45,346 nt of DNA, taken from positions 1 through 45,346 of the forward strand of contig JBQTKD010000072.1 in assembly GCA_052386455.1 (NCBI GenBank), written 5' to 3'. Shown here in pieces: positions 8,009-14,791 of the stretch. Source of the stretch: JBQTKD01 sp052386455 (GTDB taxonomy: Bacteria > Actinomycetota > Actinomycetes > Sporichthyales > Sporichthyaceae). The number at the start of each line of letters is the position of its first letter. Position 1 is the stretch's first letter. Under the pieces are notes generated by a model that was given only the letters and a program-made list of their open reading frames with translations, made no database searches and had not been told where the DNA came from. Made by a program: the position numbers and the translations under genes.

Positions 8009-8395
8009 CTAGGTGGCAAACAGGGGGGCAATGTCCATGAAGATTCGGTAGTCCGCGATCCGGTCCCCCACGAGCCGGATCGTGGTGACGACGGGGATCG
8101 CCTCGGTGCGGCTGCCGTCCAGGCGGGTGTAGGTCACCGTCGCCTCCACGCTGCGCACGTCGCCGCCCTCCCAGTGGCCGGACCACACGGCGACGATGTC
8201 GTGGCTCAGCCCGGCGATCGACGCGAAGAAGCCCGCGGCGGCGACCTCCACCGCCTCGCGGCCGACCACGGGTGCGCCGTTGCCGAAGCGGAAGCGGCCG
8301 TCGTCGGTGAACGCCTCCGCGAACGCCGTGGCGTCCCTGGCGTCGACGGTACGAAAGAATTCCACCAGCCACTGGTCGAGCGCGGTCGCGTTCAT
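8009..8395 (-). CDS. NTF2-like / SnoaL-like protein
   Basis: 128 residues, a single cone-shaped alpha+beta fold as judged from the pattern W-L-V-E-F-F-R-T-V-D-A-R-D near the start, F-T-D-D-G-R-F-R-F-G and the strand-rich second half ending in Y-R-I-F-M-D-I. Such proteins include ring hydratases, cyclases, isomerases and small ring-hydroxylating helpers. The ATG at 8395 overlaps the TGA of the upstream O-methyltransferase gene (ATGA), so the two are translationally coupled; the longer open frame to 8470 is rejected for that reason. No catalytic assignment can be made. Confidence 0.8.
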   Translation of the reverse strand: MNATALDQWLVEFFRTVDARDATAFAEAFTDDGRFRFGNGAPVVGREAVEVAAAGFFASIAGLSHDIVAVWSGHWEGGDVRSVEATVTYTRLDGSRTEAIPVVTTIRLVGDRIADYRIFMDIAPLFAT

Positions 8396-9417
8396 TTGTA
8401 GGCGATCGCTGCCGATGCGGGGCCGGCGAGGTGGACGACCTCGACGGAGGAGAAGCCGGCTTCTTCGCACCAGCTGCGGAAGTCCGCGCCGGTGAAGTCG
8501 AAGGCGTCGCCGAACTCGATGAGCATGTTCAGCGACATCATCAGACCGAAGACGTTCTCGCGGCGGTCGTCGTCGATGAGGTTCTCGACGATGATGAGCG
8601 CGCCGCCGGAGGGCAGGGCGTCGTAGGCCTGACGGATCAGGTGCTTCTTACGGTCCAGGTTCCAGTCGTGCAGGATCATGCCCATCGTGATCACGTCCGC
8701 TGTGGGCAGGGGGTTGGCGAAGAAATCGCCGCCGACGGCCTCGACGCGGTCGGTCAGCTTCGCCTCGGCGATGGTGCGTTCGGCGATGGGCACGACGATC
8801 GGCAGGTCGAAGCTCTGGCAGTGCAGGTGCGCGTGGTGCTGCGCGAGGATGATCGAGAGCTGACCGGTGGCGCCGCCCACGTCGCAGACGGTGTTCCACT
8901 GCGAGAAGTCGACCTTCTGCGCCAGGGCGTGGAAGTTGCCCGCGGAGATGCCTGCCATGGCGCGCATGAACTGTTCGAGGCGGGCCGGGTCGGAGTAGAG
9001 CTCTTCGAACATCGAGGTGCCCGTGTGCTTGACCTCGTTCTGCGGCTGGCCGGTCTGCAGGGCCTCGCCGAGCCCGCCCCAGAAGGGGTACAGGCGAGCG
9101 TTCGCCATCTCGAGGATGCCGCCGACCCACGCCGGGGACTTGGCGTCGAGGAACGTGCCGGTGTCCAGGGTGTTCGAGTAGATGCCGGTCGTGCCCGAAC
9201 CCTCGCGCTCGAGCAGCCCGAGGGCGACCAGACCGTCGAGCCAGTCGTAGGTGGCGCGCGAGCCGAGCCCCAGCCGCTCTTCGATCTGAGGGCCCGTCAG
9301 TGCACCTTCGGCGAGCACGGTGAACAGGCCGAGTTCGACGGCGGCGAGCAGAGTCTTGGCGGGCCAGAACCCGAAGCCGATCTGCAGGATGTGGGCGGGA
9401 TTCGGCTGCTCGGTCAT
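8392..9417 (-). CDS. O-methyltransferase (plant-type/Methyltransf_2-like, winged helix plus SAM domain)
   Basis: 341 residues. An N-terminal winged-helix region (L-T-G-P-Q-I-E-E-R-L-G-L near 42-55) precedes a SAM-binding domain with V-C-D-V-G-G-A-T-G-Q-L-S near 172. The catalytic base pair of this family is seen in M-I-L-H-D-W-N, where His deprotonates the acceptor hydroxyl. Such enzymes methylate phenolic hydroxyls or similar acceptors. It is the first gene of the five-gene minus-strand run to 5615 and is divergent from a TetR gene, making it the likely target of that regulator. Only about 100 bases separate the two starts. Confidence 0.88.
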   Translation of the reverse strand: MTEQPNPAHILQIGFGFWPAKTLLAAVELGLFTVLAEGALTGPQIEERLGLGSRATYDWLDGLVALGLLEREGSGTTGIYSNTLDTGTFLDAKSPAWVGGILEMANARLYPFWGGLGEALQTGQPQNEVKHTGTSMFEELYSDPARLEQFMRAMAGISAGNFHALAQKVDFSQWNTVCDVGGATGQLSIILAQHHAHLHCQSFDLPIVVPIAERTIAEAKLTDRVEAVGGDFFANPLPTADVITMGMILHDWNLDRKKHLIRQAYDALPSGGALIIVENLIDDDRRENVFGLMMSLNMLIEFGDAFDFTGADFRSWCEEAGFSSVEVVHLAGPASAAIAYK

Positions 9418-9464
9418 GGGAACTCCGCCTTCGTGGAGGGCGTTCGAGTGGAGATGCAGCGAAA

Positions 9465-9479
9465 GCTACGACCTGTAGC
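9465..9479. promoter_or_regulatory. Candidate TetR operator
   Basis: GCTAC-GACCT-GTAGC is a perfect 5-bp inverted repeat with a 5-bp spacer in the 100-bp region between the O-methyltransferase and the divergent TetR gene. Its place, upstream of both starts, fits autoregulation plus repression of the minus-strand operon. The assignment is by position and symmetry only. Confidence 0.45.
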
Positions 9480-9504
9480 CATAGCTGTCAATCGAAACAT
9501 TTGC

Positions 9505-9510
9505 TAACAT
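9505..9510 (+). promoter_or_regulatory. -10 element of a leaderless TetR transcript
   Basis: TAACAT fits the actinobacterial TANNNT consensus and lies 7 bases before the ATG of the TetR gene. No Shine-Dalgarno is seen between them, so transcription probably starts at or next to the ATG and the mRNA is leaderless. Confidence 0.5.
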
Positions 9511-9517
9511 CTACGGG

Positions 9518-10168
9518 ATGACAGCGCCCGTGGAGATTGGCGATCGCCGAGCCCGGCGCCGCGAGGAGACCATCGAGGAGATCCTCGACATCGCCGAGGC
9601 GGTGATGCGCGACGAGGGCGTGACCGGGCTGAGCCTGTCGGAGGTGGCGCGTCGCCTCGGCGTTCGCCCACCCTCGCTGTACAAGTACTTCCCCTCGCTC
9701 AACGCCGTCTACGACGCGCTGTTCGAGCGCGGCCAACGCGAACACTGCACGATGCTGCAGGCCGCCATGGAGGCAGCGCAGCCCGGACTCGACGCGCTCG
9801 TGACGGGGCTGGAGGCCACCGGCCGGTGGGGACTGGAGCACCAGGCGATGGCGCAGCTGATGTTCTGGCGCCCGGTGCCTGGCTTCGAGCCGTCGGAGGC
9901 GGCGTTGGCGCCCAGCCACGCAGAGCTCGCCCTCCGCAAAGGCGCCCTGGCCGAGGCGGTGCGCCGAGGCGAACTCGGCCCCGGCGCGGACTCCGACGAG
10001 GCGCTGTACCTGGCGATCACTCTGATCGCCGGCGTCTTCGTGACCGCAGTGTCGAACGAGCCCGACCTGCCGTGGGGCGAGGGCCGGTTCACTCCCCGGC
10101 TCGCGCAGCTCGTCCAAGTGCTTCCGACGGTCTATCCACCGGCCAAGAAGTCCCGCAGCCGCTCGTAG
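9518..10168 (+). CDS. TetR/AcrR family transcriptional regulator
   Basis: 216 residues. The N-terminal helix-turn-helix domain is clear: R-R-E-E-T-I-E-E-I-L-D-I-A-E near 14-28, then G-V-T-G-L-S-L-S-E-V-A-R-R-L-G-V and P-S-L-Y-K-Y-F. The C-terminal ligand domain contains W-G-L-E-H-Q-A-M-A-Q-L-M-F-W, as in the WHG-type TetR group. Divergent from the O-methyltransferase operon, so it probably represses that operon and itself. Its 3' end overlaps the end of the convergent dehalogenase-like gene by 37 bases. Confidence 0.92.
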   Translation: MTAPVEIGDRRARRREETIEEILDIAEAVMRDEGVTGLSLSEVARRLGVRPPSLYKYFPSLNAVYDALFERGQREHCTMLQAAMEAAQPGLDALVTGLEATGRWGLEHQAMAQLMFWRPVPGFEPSEAALAPSHAELALRKGALAEAVRRGELGPGADSDEALYLAITLIAGVFVTAVSNEPDLPWGEGRFTPRLAQLVQVLPTVYPPAKKSRSRS

Positions 10169-11001
10169 GTCTCCCCCGGCACCTCCTCGGGGAGGAAGTG
10201 CGCCGAGTCGACGGCGAACCCGCGCACGTCGCGGGCGCGGGCACGCCAGCTCGCCAGTGGGTCGTAGCGCTTGCCGACGAAGCCCTTTGCGCCCCACAGC
10301 ACGAGGACCGGGCACTCGAGGGGGGCGTCGAGGTCGGCCTCGTCGTGTTCGAGGTCGATGCTCGCTCCGGCCCGGTAGTCCTCGCACGCCGCGTGGACGG
10401 TAGCGGGGTCGGACCACGCGCGGACGTAGTCGGCCATCGCGTCGGGTTCGTAGCAGTCCGGGTCCGCGGTCCAGGCGTCGAGGCAGAAGCGGAGGTAGTA
10501 CTCCGGGTCCCCGCCGATCAGCGTCTCGGGCATTGGGGCGGGCTGGGCCAGGAAGAACCAGTGGTAGTAGACCCGGGCCAGCGCCTCGTCGGTGGTGCGG
10601 AAGACCTCGAGGGTCGGGACGATGTCGAGCACGGCGAGACGCTCGACGCGGTCGCGGTGGTCCAGCGCGAGACGGTGCCCGACCCGGCCGCCGCGGTCGT
10701 GTCCGACGACCGCGAAGCGGTCGAAGCCGAGTGCGTCCATGACCGCGACCTGGTCGGCGGCCATCGCACGCTTCGAGTACTCGACGTGCGAGTCGCTCCC
10801 CCGCGGCTTGGAGCTGGAGCCGTAGCCGCGCAGGTCGGTCAGCACCACGGTGTAGTCGGCGGCCAGCCGCTCGGCGACGCGAAGCCACATCGCATGCGTC
10901 TGCGGGAAGCCGTGCAACAGCAGGACGGGCGGCCCAGAGCCGCCCGTCCAGGTTGCTATCTCTACCTCGCCACAGGAGATGTGACGGTGTGTGAAGGTCA
11001 T
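10132..11001 (-). CDS. Alpha/beta hydrolase, fluoroacetate (haloacetate) dehalogenase-like
   Basis: 289 residues from ATG 11001; a TTG at 11013 is an alternative. Every residue that defines fluoroacetate dehalogenases appears in order: H-G-F-P-Q-T-H at 30-36, nucleophile Asp102 with Arg103 and Arg106 in G-H-D-R-G-G-R, His147-Trp148 and Tyr209 at the fluoride-binding positions, and catalytic His268. Such enzymes hydrolyse haloacetates to glycolate through an ester intermediate. Assignment comes from recalled features of the Rhodopseudomonas/Delftia enzymes; epoxide hydrolases share the Asp nucleophile but not the full set. It lies 16 bases downstream of a methyltransferase gene, same strand. 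Confidence 0.82.
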   Translation of the reverse strand: MTFTHRHISCGEVEIATWTGGSGPPVLLLHGFPQTHAMWLRVAERLAADYTVVLTDLRGYGSSSKPRGSDSHVEYSKRAMAADQVAVMDALGFDRFAVVGHDRGGRVGHRLALDHRDRVERLAVLDIVPTLEVFRTTDEALARVYYHWFFLAQPAPMPETLIGGDPEYYLRFCLDAWTADPDCYEPDAMADYVRAWSDPATVHAACEDYRAGASIDLEHDEADLDAPLECPVLVLWGAKGFVGKRYDPLASWRARARDVRGFAVDSAHFLPEEVPGETYERLRDFLAGG

Positions 11002-11017
11002 CCAGGCATCCAAGCAC

Positions 11018-11755
11018 CTAGCCGTCGCGCAGCGACTCCCACATGCGCGGGGTCGGAAGGCTCGGCCGGGGGTCGGGCCGCTCGGGCGCCGACGGCTTCG
11101 CGAAGTCGCTGAACATGCCCGGGTGCACCGCGCACAGCGGCATCATCCCGTTCTCCATACGCGCCTCGCGCAGGCGGGCGTCGTGCTCCAGGCGCGCCCG
11201 GCGGACGTAGAGCATCGCGTTCTGCGCGTAGCACGGGTCGACCATCGGGTCGTCCCACAGACGGATGCGCAGGCAGTCCACCATGCGGAAGTCGAACGCC
11301 CCGAACAGCGCCTCCCAGTACGTCGGCCACTGCTCGTTGCGGTGCCCGAAGCCGCCCTGACCGGGGATGGCCGACGAGAAGAGCACGACGTCGGCGGTGT
11401 CGCAGAGGGCCTCGACCATCTGCACGGCGTGGGTCTCGTTGAGACGGCTCGCGACCTCCAGGCACATGGCGAGGTCGAACGGGCCGGGAAGTTCTCCGAG
11501 CGCCGACATGGTGGCGGTGTCGAATTCCTCGGCGGACAGGCGCAACCGGTCGGACTGGGCCTCGTCGACTCCGAAGATGCGCTCTGCGCCGAGGCGCCGT
11601 GCCATGGTCAGCCAGGCGCCGTCGCCACAGCCGATCTCGAGGACGCTGGCGGGGTGCACCAGGTCGAAAACCAGAGGCAGGACGCGCTCCGCGGAGCGCA
11701 TCGACTCGTCGCCCTGCATGGGGACGAAGGCCTCACCGAACGTCGTGTACGTCAT
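11018..11755 (-). CDS. Class I SAM-dependent methyltransferase
   Basis: 245 residues. Motif I is V-L-E-I-G-C-G-D-G-A-W near residues 38-48, followed by G-V-D-E-A at the end of strand 2. The second half has Y-W-E-A-L-F and D-C-L-R-I-R-L-W-D-D, reminiscent of sugar or FkbM-type methyltransferases, but I cannot name the substrate. ATG 11755 is chosen because AGAGGA sits 5 bases upstream; the frame stays open to 11944 without a better start. It is the first gene of a two-gene unit with the dehalogenase-like hydrolase. Confidence 0.8.
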   Translation of the reverse strand: MTYTTFGEAFVPMQGDESMRSAERVLPLVFDLVHPASVLEIGCGDGAWLTMARRLGAERIFGVDEAQSDRLRLSAEEFDTATMSALGELPGPFDLAMCLEVASRLNETHAVQMVEALCDTADVVLFSSAIPGQGGFGHRNEQWPTYWEALFGAFDFRMVDCLRIRLWDDPMVDPCYAQNAMLYVRRARLEHDARLREARMENGMMPLCAVHPGMFSDFAKPSAPERPDPRPSLPTPRMWESLRDG

Positions 11756-11851
11756 CGCGATCCTCTGAGTCATCGGGTGCGGATTCGCGAATACTGATTG
11801 CTCCAACCGGGTGACGCGAGGGTCGGAGATCGAACCGGTGACAGATTCACA

Positions 11852-11872
11852 CCCCCACATGAGGGGTGGGGG
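11852..11872. terminator. 7-bp GC hairpin between cysM and the methyltransferase gene
   Basis: CCCCCAC, a 7-base loop and GTGGGGG form a perfect stem inside the 241-bp gap between cysM (ends 11997) and the downstream minus-strand methyltransferase (starts 11755). It may separate the cysteine operon from the accessory block. No T tract follows on either strand, so termination is a guess. Nothing else recognisable is seen in the gap. Confidence 0.35.
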
Positions 11873-11996
11873 ATTCGCGGGGAGCCGGCGGGATGCATCG
11901 CAAGGCGGAGGAGGAAGCCGATCCCGCCCGCTCCTGAGGGGCACTGCGGATCGGCGACGACGACAACGCAGCGAGGCGCCCGTCGGGCCCCGCGAA

Positions 11997-12944
11997 TCAG
12001 GCCCAGAGTTGGCCTTCGAGCCTTTCCTCGGCCTCGGCGATCGTGCCGGTGTACGCGCCTGTGGAGAGGTACTTCCAGCCGCCGTCGCAGACGACGAAGG
12101 CGATGTCCGCCCGCTCGCCGGCGGCCACGGACTTGGCGGCCTGGGCCAGTGCTGCGTGCAGGATCGCGCCGGTGGAGATGCCGGCGAAGATGCCCTCCTC
12201 CTCGATCAGCTGGCGGGTGCGGCGCACCGCGTCCCGCGGGCCGACGGAGAACCGGGCGTCGATCAGCGAGGGGTCGTAGAGCTCCGGAACGAAGCCCTCG
12301 TCCATGTTCCGCAGGCCGTAGACCAGCTCCCCGTACCGGGGCTCGGCGGCGACGATCACGACGTCCGGCTTGTGGTCCTTGAAGTACCGGCTGACGCCCA
12401 TCAGCGTGCCGGTGGTGCCGAGCCCGGCCACGAAGTGGGTGATGCTCGGCAGGTCTTCGAACAGTTCCGGGGCGGTGCCCTCGTAGTGCGCCTGCGCGTT
12501 GGCCGGGTTGCCGTACTGGTAGAGCATCACCCAGTCCGGGTGCTCCTCGGCCAGACGCTTGGCGACGCGGACCGCCTCGTTGGAGCCGCCGGCGGCCGGG
12601 GAGGACACGATCTCCGCGCCCCACATGGCGAGGATCTGCCGCCGCTCCTCGGAGGTGTTCTCCGGCATCACGCAGACGATCCGGTAGCCCTTCATCTTCG
12701 CGGCCATCGCCAACGAGATGCCGGTGTTGCCGCTGGTCGGCTCGAGGATGGTGCAGCCGGGCCGCAGCCGGCCCTCCTTCTCCGCCTCGACGACCATCTT
12801 CAGCGCCGCGCGGTCCTTGATCGAACCGGTGGGGTTCTGGTCCTCGAGCTTGGCCCACAGCCGGACGTCCGCAGACGGCGAAAGCCGCGGCAGGCCCACC
12901 AGCGGGGTCCTGCCGACGGAGTCCAGCAGCGAGTCGTACCGCAT
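11997..12944 (-). CDS. cysM: CysO-thiocarboxylate-dependent cysteine synthase
   Basis: 315 residues. PLP enzyme that joins O-phosphoserine-derived aminoacrylate with the thiocarboxylate carried by CysO. The PLP lysine is in N-P-T-G-S-I-K-D-R (about 38-46), the phosphate loop in T-S-G-N-T-G-I near 70 and the cofactor-binding G-L-G-T-T-G-T-L-M-G near 172. The short C-terminal tail (G-Q-L-W-A) resembles the mobile tail of the mycobacterial CysM. It follows cysO by 7 bases, as in the mec–cysO–cysM operon. Confidence 0.95.
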   Translation of the reverse strand: MRYDSLLDSVGRTPLVGLPRLSPSADVRLWAKLEDQNPTGSIKDRAALKMVVEAEKEGRLRPGCTILEPTSGNTGISLAMAAKMKGYRIVCVMPENTSEERRQILAMWGAEIVSSPAAGGSNEAVRVAKRLAEEHPDWVMLYQYGNPANAQAHYEGTAPELFEDLPSITHFVAGLGTTGTLMGVSRYFKDHKPDVVIVAAEPRYGELVYGLRNMDEGFVPELYDPSLIDARFSVGPRDAVRRTRQLIEEEGIFAGISTGAILHAALAQAAKSVAAGERADIAFVVCDGGWKYLSTGAYTGTIAEAEERLEGQLWA

Positions 12945-12951
12945 GAAGTGG

Positions 12952-13248
12952 TCAGCCGCCTACAGCGTCTGGCCGGCTCCCGCCGGCGACGGCGGGCAGG
13001 ACGGTCACACTGTCCCCGTCCTTGAGCTCGGTCTTCAGGCCGCCGAGGAAGCGGACGTCCTCGTCGTTCAGGTAGACGTTCACGAACCGGCGCAGGCCGT
13101 TCTCGTCGACGAGGCGGGCGCGCAGGCCGGTGTGGCGGGACTCGAGGTCGTCGAAGAGCTCGTCCAGGGTGGCGCCGGCGCCTTCGACGGCCTTCTCGCC
13201 GTCGGTGTACTGGCGCAGGATCGTCGGGATGCGGACCTCGATGGCCAT
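12952..13248 (-). CDS. cysO: Sulfur carrier protein CysO (MoaD/ThiS-like) with extended C-terminus
   Basis: 98 residues. Beta-grasp sulfur carrier; its C-terminal Gly is converted to a thiocarboxylate that feeds CysM. The conserved N-V-Y-L-N-D-E-D-V-R-F and L-K-D-G-D-S-V-T-V-L-P-A-V-A-G-G blocks match mycobacterial CysO, which ends at that Gly-Gly. Here the frame continues S-R-P-D-A-V-G-G before the TGA, giving a second terminal Gly-Gly. I checked the codons base by base. Either the new end is used, or a protease such as Mec trims it. Located between mec and cysM. Confidence 0.93.
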   Translation of the reverse strand: MAIEVRIPTILRQYTDGEKAVEGAGATLDELFDDLESRHTGLRARLVDENGLRRFVNVYLNDEDVRFLGGLKTELKDGDSVTVLPAVAGGSRPDAVGG

Positions 13249-13328
13249 CGAATGAACTCCAGTGCTCGTCTCGTGCGTGCGTTGCAGGTCGTCGGGTCAA
13301 CCGCGTGGTACCGGCCGATGTTCCCAGG

Positions 13329-13742
13329 TCAGGCCGCCGAGGTGACCTCTACCGGCTCTTCGGTGATCACTCCGTCGACGATCCGGAACGACCGGAATTC
13401 GACCACGTCCGGGTCCTTGGTGGACACCAGAACGTAGTGCACGTCGGGTTCGGAGGCGTAGGAGACGTCCGTGCGCGACGGGTAGGCCTCCGTGGCGGTG
13501 TGCGAGTGGTACACGACCACGGGGACCTCGTCGCGGTCGTCCATGTCGCGGTACAGCTTCAGCAGGTCCATCGAGTCGAACTCGTAGAACGTGGTCGAAC
13601 GGGCCGCGTTCGCCATGGGCACGAACCGCGTGGGGGTGTCCGAACCGACTGGCCCGGCAACGACTCCGCACGCCTCGTCGGGGTGGTCCCGGCGGGCGTG
13701 GGCGACGATCGCGTCGTGAATGGCCTGGTCGATCCGTAGCAC
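13329..13742 (-). CDS. mec: JAMM/MPN+ metalloprotease Mec (CysO–cysteine peptidase)
   Basis: 137 residues from GTG 13742. Cleaves cysteine off the CysO–Cys adduct. The zinc motif H-S-H-T-A-T-E-A-Y-P-S-R-T-D is the full JAMM signature H-x-H-x7-S-x2-D; the upstream Glu is in D-E-A-C-G-V-V-A-G. No Shine-Dalgarno precedes the GTG, but TAAACT lies 8 bases upstream and could be the -10 of a leaderless transcript. The open frame continuing to 13808 overlaps the DUF2017 gene and is not needed. Confidence 0.92.
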   Translation of the reverse strand: MLRIDQAIHDAIVAHARRDHPDEACGVVAGPVGSDTPTRFVPMANAARSTTFYEFDSMDLLKLYRDMDDRDEVPVVVYHSHTATEAYPSRTDVSYASEPDVHYVLVSTKDPDVVEFRSFRIVDGVITEEPVEVTSAA

Positions 13743-13759
13743 GGGGGTCGAGTTTACCG

Positions 13760-14323
13760 TCAGGCGCGCTGCGTACCGACCAGCATCTCCTGGAAGCCGG
13801 TAAGCCACTCGTAGAGCGCGAAGGCGGGCATCCGCGGGTCCTCCTCGTCGAGGCTTTCGACCAGCTCGTCGTAGTCCTCGACAATCTCCAGCCGGGTGCC
13901 CAGCGCGAGGCGCAGGTCGTTGATCGCGAGCAGCCAGGCCAGAACCGCGTCCTCGTCGAGGCGGACCGACCCGCCCTCCTCGGCCTGCGCGATGCCGGCG
14001 AGCAGGATCGCGATGTTGGCGCGCTTTCGGGCGATCAAGTCGCCCTCGGTGAACCGGCGGTACTCCGCCGCGGCCTCCGGGTCGTCCGGGTAGGCGTCCG
14101 GGAACAGCCGCAGCAGCGCCTCGTCCTCGGGTGGCTCGTCGTTGCCGGGGGCGCCGAAGGGGTTCGGGACGCCTGGCGCGATCTCTTCGGCCTCGCCCTC
14201 CGGGGCGCGCTCGTCGAGCAGCTCGAGCAGGTCGCCGAAGGCGGCGCGGATGACCTCGGCCTCGCCCGGTGCGAAGGCGACGATCACCGAACCGCCGCGC
14301 TCCCTGCGCATCCGACCGGTCAT
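13760..14323 (-). CDS. DUF2017 family protein
   Basis: 187 residues, acidic. It starts at ATG 14323 overlapping the clpS TGA (ATGA). The protein has an alpha-helical look with Y-R-R-F-T-E-G-D-L near the middle, A-W-L-L-A-I-N-D-L-R-L-A-L-G-T-R-L and a final Y-E-W-L-T-G-F-Q-E, hallmarks of the actinobacterial DUF2017 family that always sits beside clpS. Function unknown; the fixed neighbourhood suggests a role tied to ClpS/ClpP substrate delivery. Confidence 0.88.
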   Translation of the reverse strand: MTGRMRRERGGSVIVAFAPGEAEVIRAAFGDLLELLDERAPEGEAEEIAPGVPNPFGAPGNDEPPEDEALLRLFPDAYPDDPEAAAEYRRFTEGDLIARKRANIAILLAGIAQAEEGGSVRLDEDAVLAWLLAINDLRLALGTRLEIVEDYDELVESLDEEDPRMPAFALYEWLTGFQEMLVGTQRA

Positions 14324-14610
14324 TTGTCCTGCTGGAGGGTGGCCCAGAGGCCGTAGCCGTGCATGGCGTTGCAGTCCCGTTCCATCTCCTCGCGGCTGCC
14401 GTTGGAGACCACGGCGCGGCCGGCCTGGTGCACGTCCATCATCAACTTGGTGGCGTGCTCCTTGGAGTACCCGAAGTAGCTCTGGAAGACGTAGGTCACG
14501 TACGACATCAGGTTGATCGGATCGTTCCAGACGATCGTCACCCAGGGGACGTCGAACTTGAGCAGGACGTCGCCCTGCGGCTGCTCGACCTCGGTCGGGG
14601 AGACGGACAC
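14320..14610 (-). CDS. clpS: ATP-dependent Clp protease adaptor ClpS
   Basis: 96 residues starting with GTG. Binds the Clp ATPase and hands over N-end-rule substrates. Visible hallmarks are V-T-I-V-W-N-D-P-I-N at about 24-33, Y-V-T-Y-V-F-Q and the H-x-x-G-R-A-V-V motif followed by R-E-E-M-E-R-D. It overlaps DUF2017 by four bases and is divergent from sbcD across 181 bases. Confidence 0.95.
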   Translation of the reverse strand: MSVSPTEVEQPQGDVLLKFDVPWVTIVWNDPINLMSYVTYVFQSYFGYSKEHATKLMMDVHQAGRAVVSNGSREEMERDCNAMHGYGLWATLQQDK

Positions 14611-14778
14611 GGGTACATCGTTCCACCATCGGACGAGGTCTCAATCAACCCACCCGGGCCGGGACGTGTCGACTCACTCGTCACACCGGTCACGACCTCG
14701 GGCGGCAGCGGGTGCGCCGTCTCAACTGTGACCGTCTTCGGCTCGGCAAGCCTCGCCGAAACTGTCGGAGGTCCCGCC

Positions 14779-14784
14779 TAACGT
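14779..14784 (+). promoter_or_regulatory. -10 element of a leaderless sbcD transcript
   Basis: TAACGT lies exactly 7 bases before the ATG of sbcD, the same geometry as the TetR gene at 9518. No Shine-Dalgarno is visible, which fits a leaderless start. Confidence 0.5.
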
Positions 14785-14791
14785 CGCAGCC

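Noticed and set aside
11756..11944. N-terminal extension of the methyltransferase at 11018-11755
   Set aside because: An AGAGGA ribosome site 5 bases before ATG 11755 and the lack of conserved sequence upstream favour the shorter protein; the upstream stretch also holds a perfect hairpin.
11756..11996. A riboswitch or T-box between cysM and the methyltransferase
   Set aside because: Apart from the 7-bp hairpin I could see no conserved core of a SAM, T-box or other known class.
4459..12858. Many long minus- and plus-strand open frames overlapping the methyltransferase, reductase and hydrolase genes
   Set aside because: They are high-GC shadows with Arg/Ala/Pro/Gly-rich translations and no family motifs; the real genes occupy other frames.
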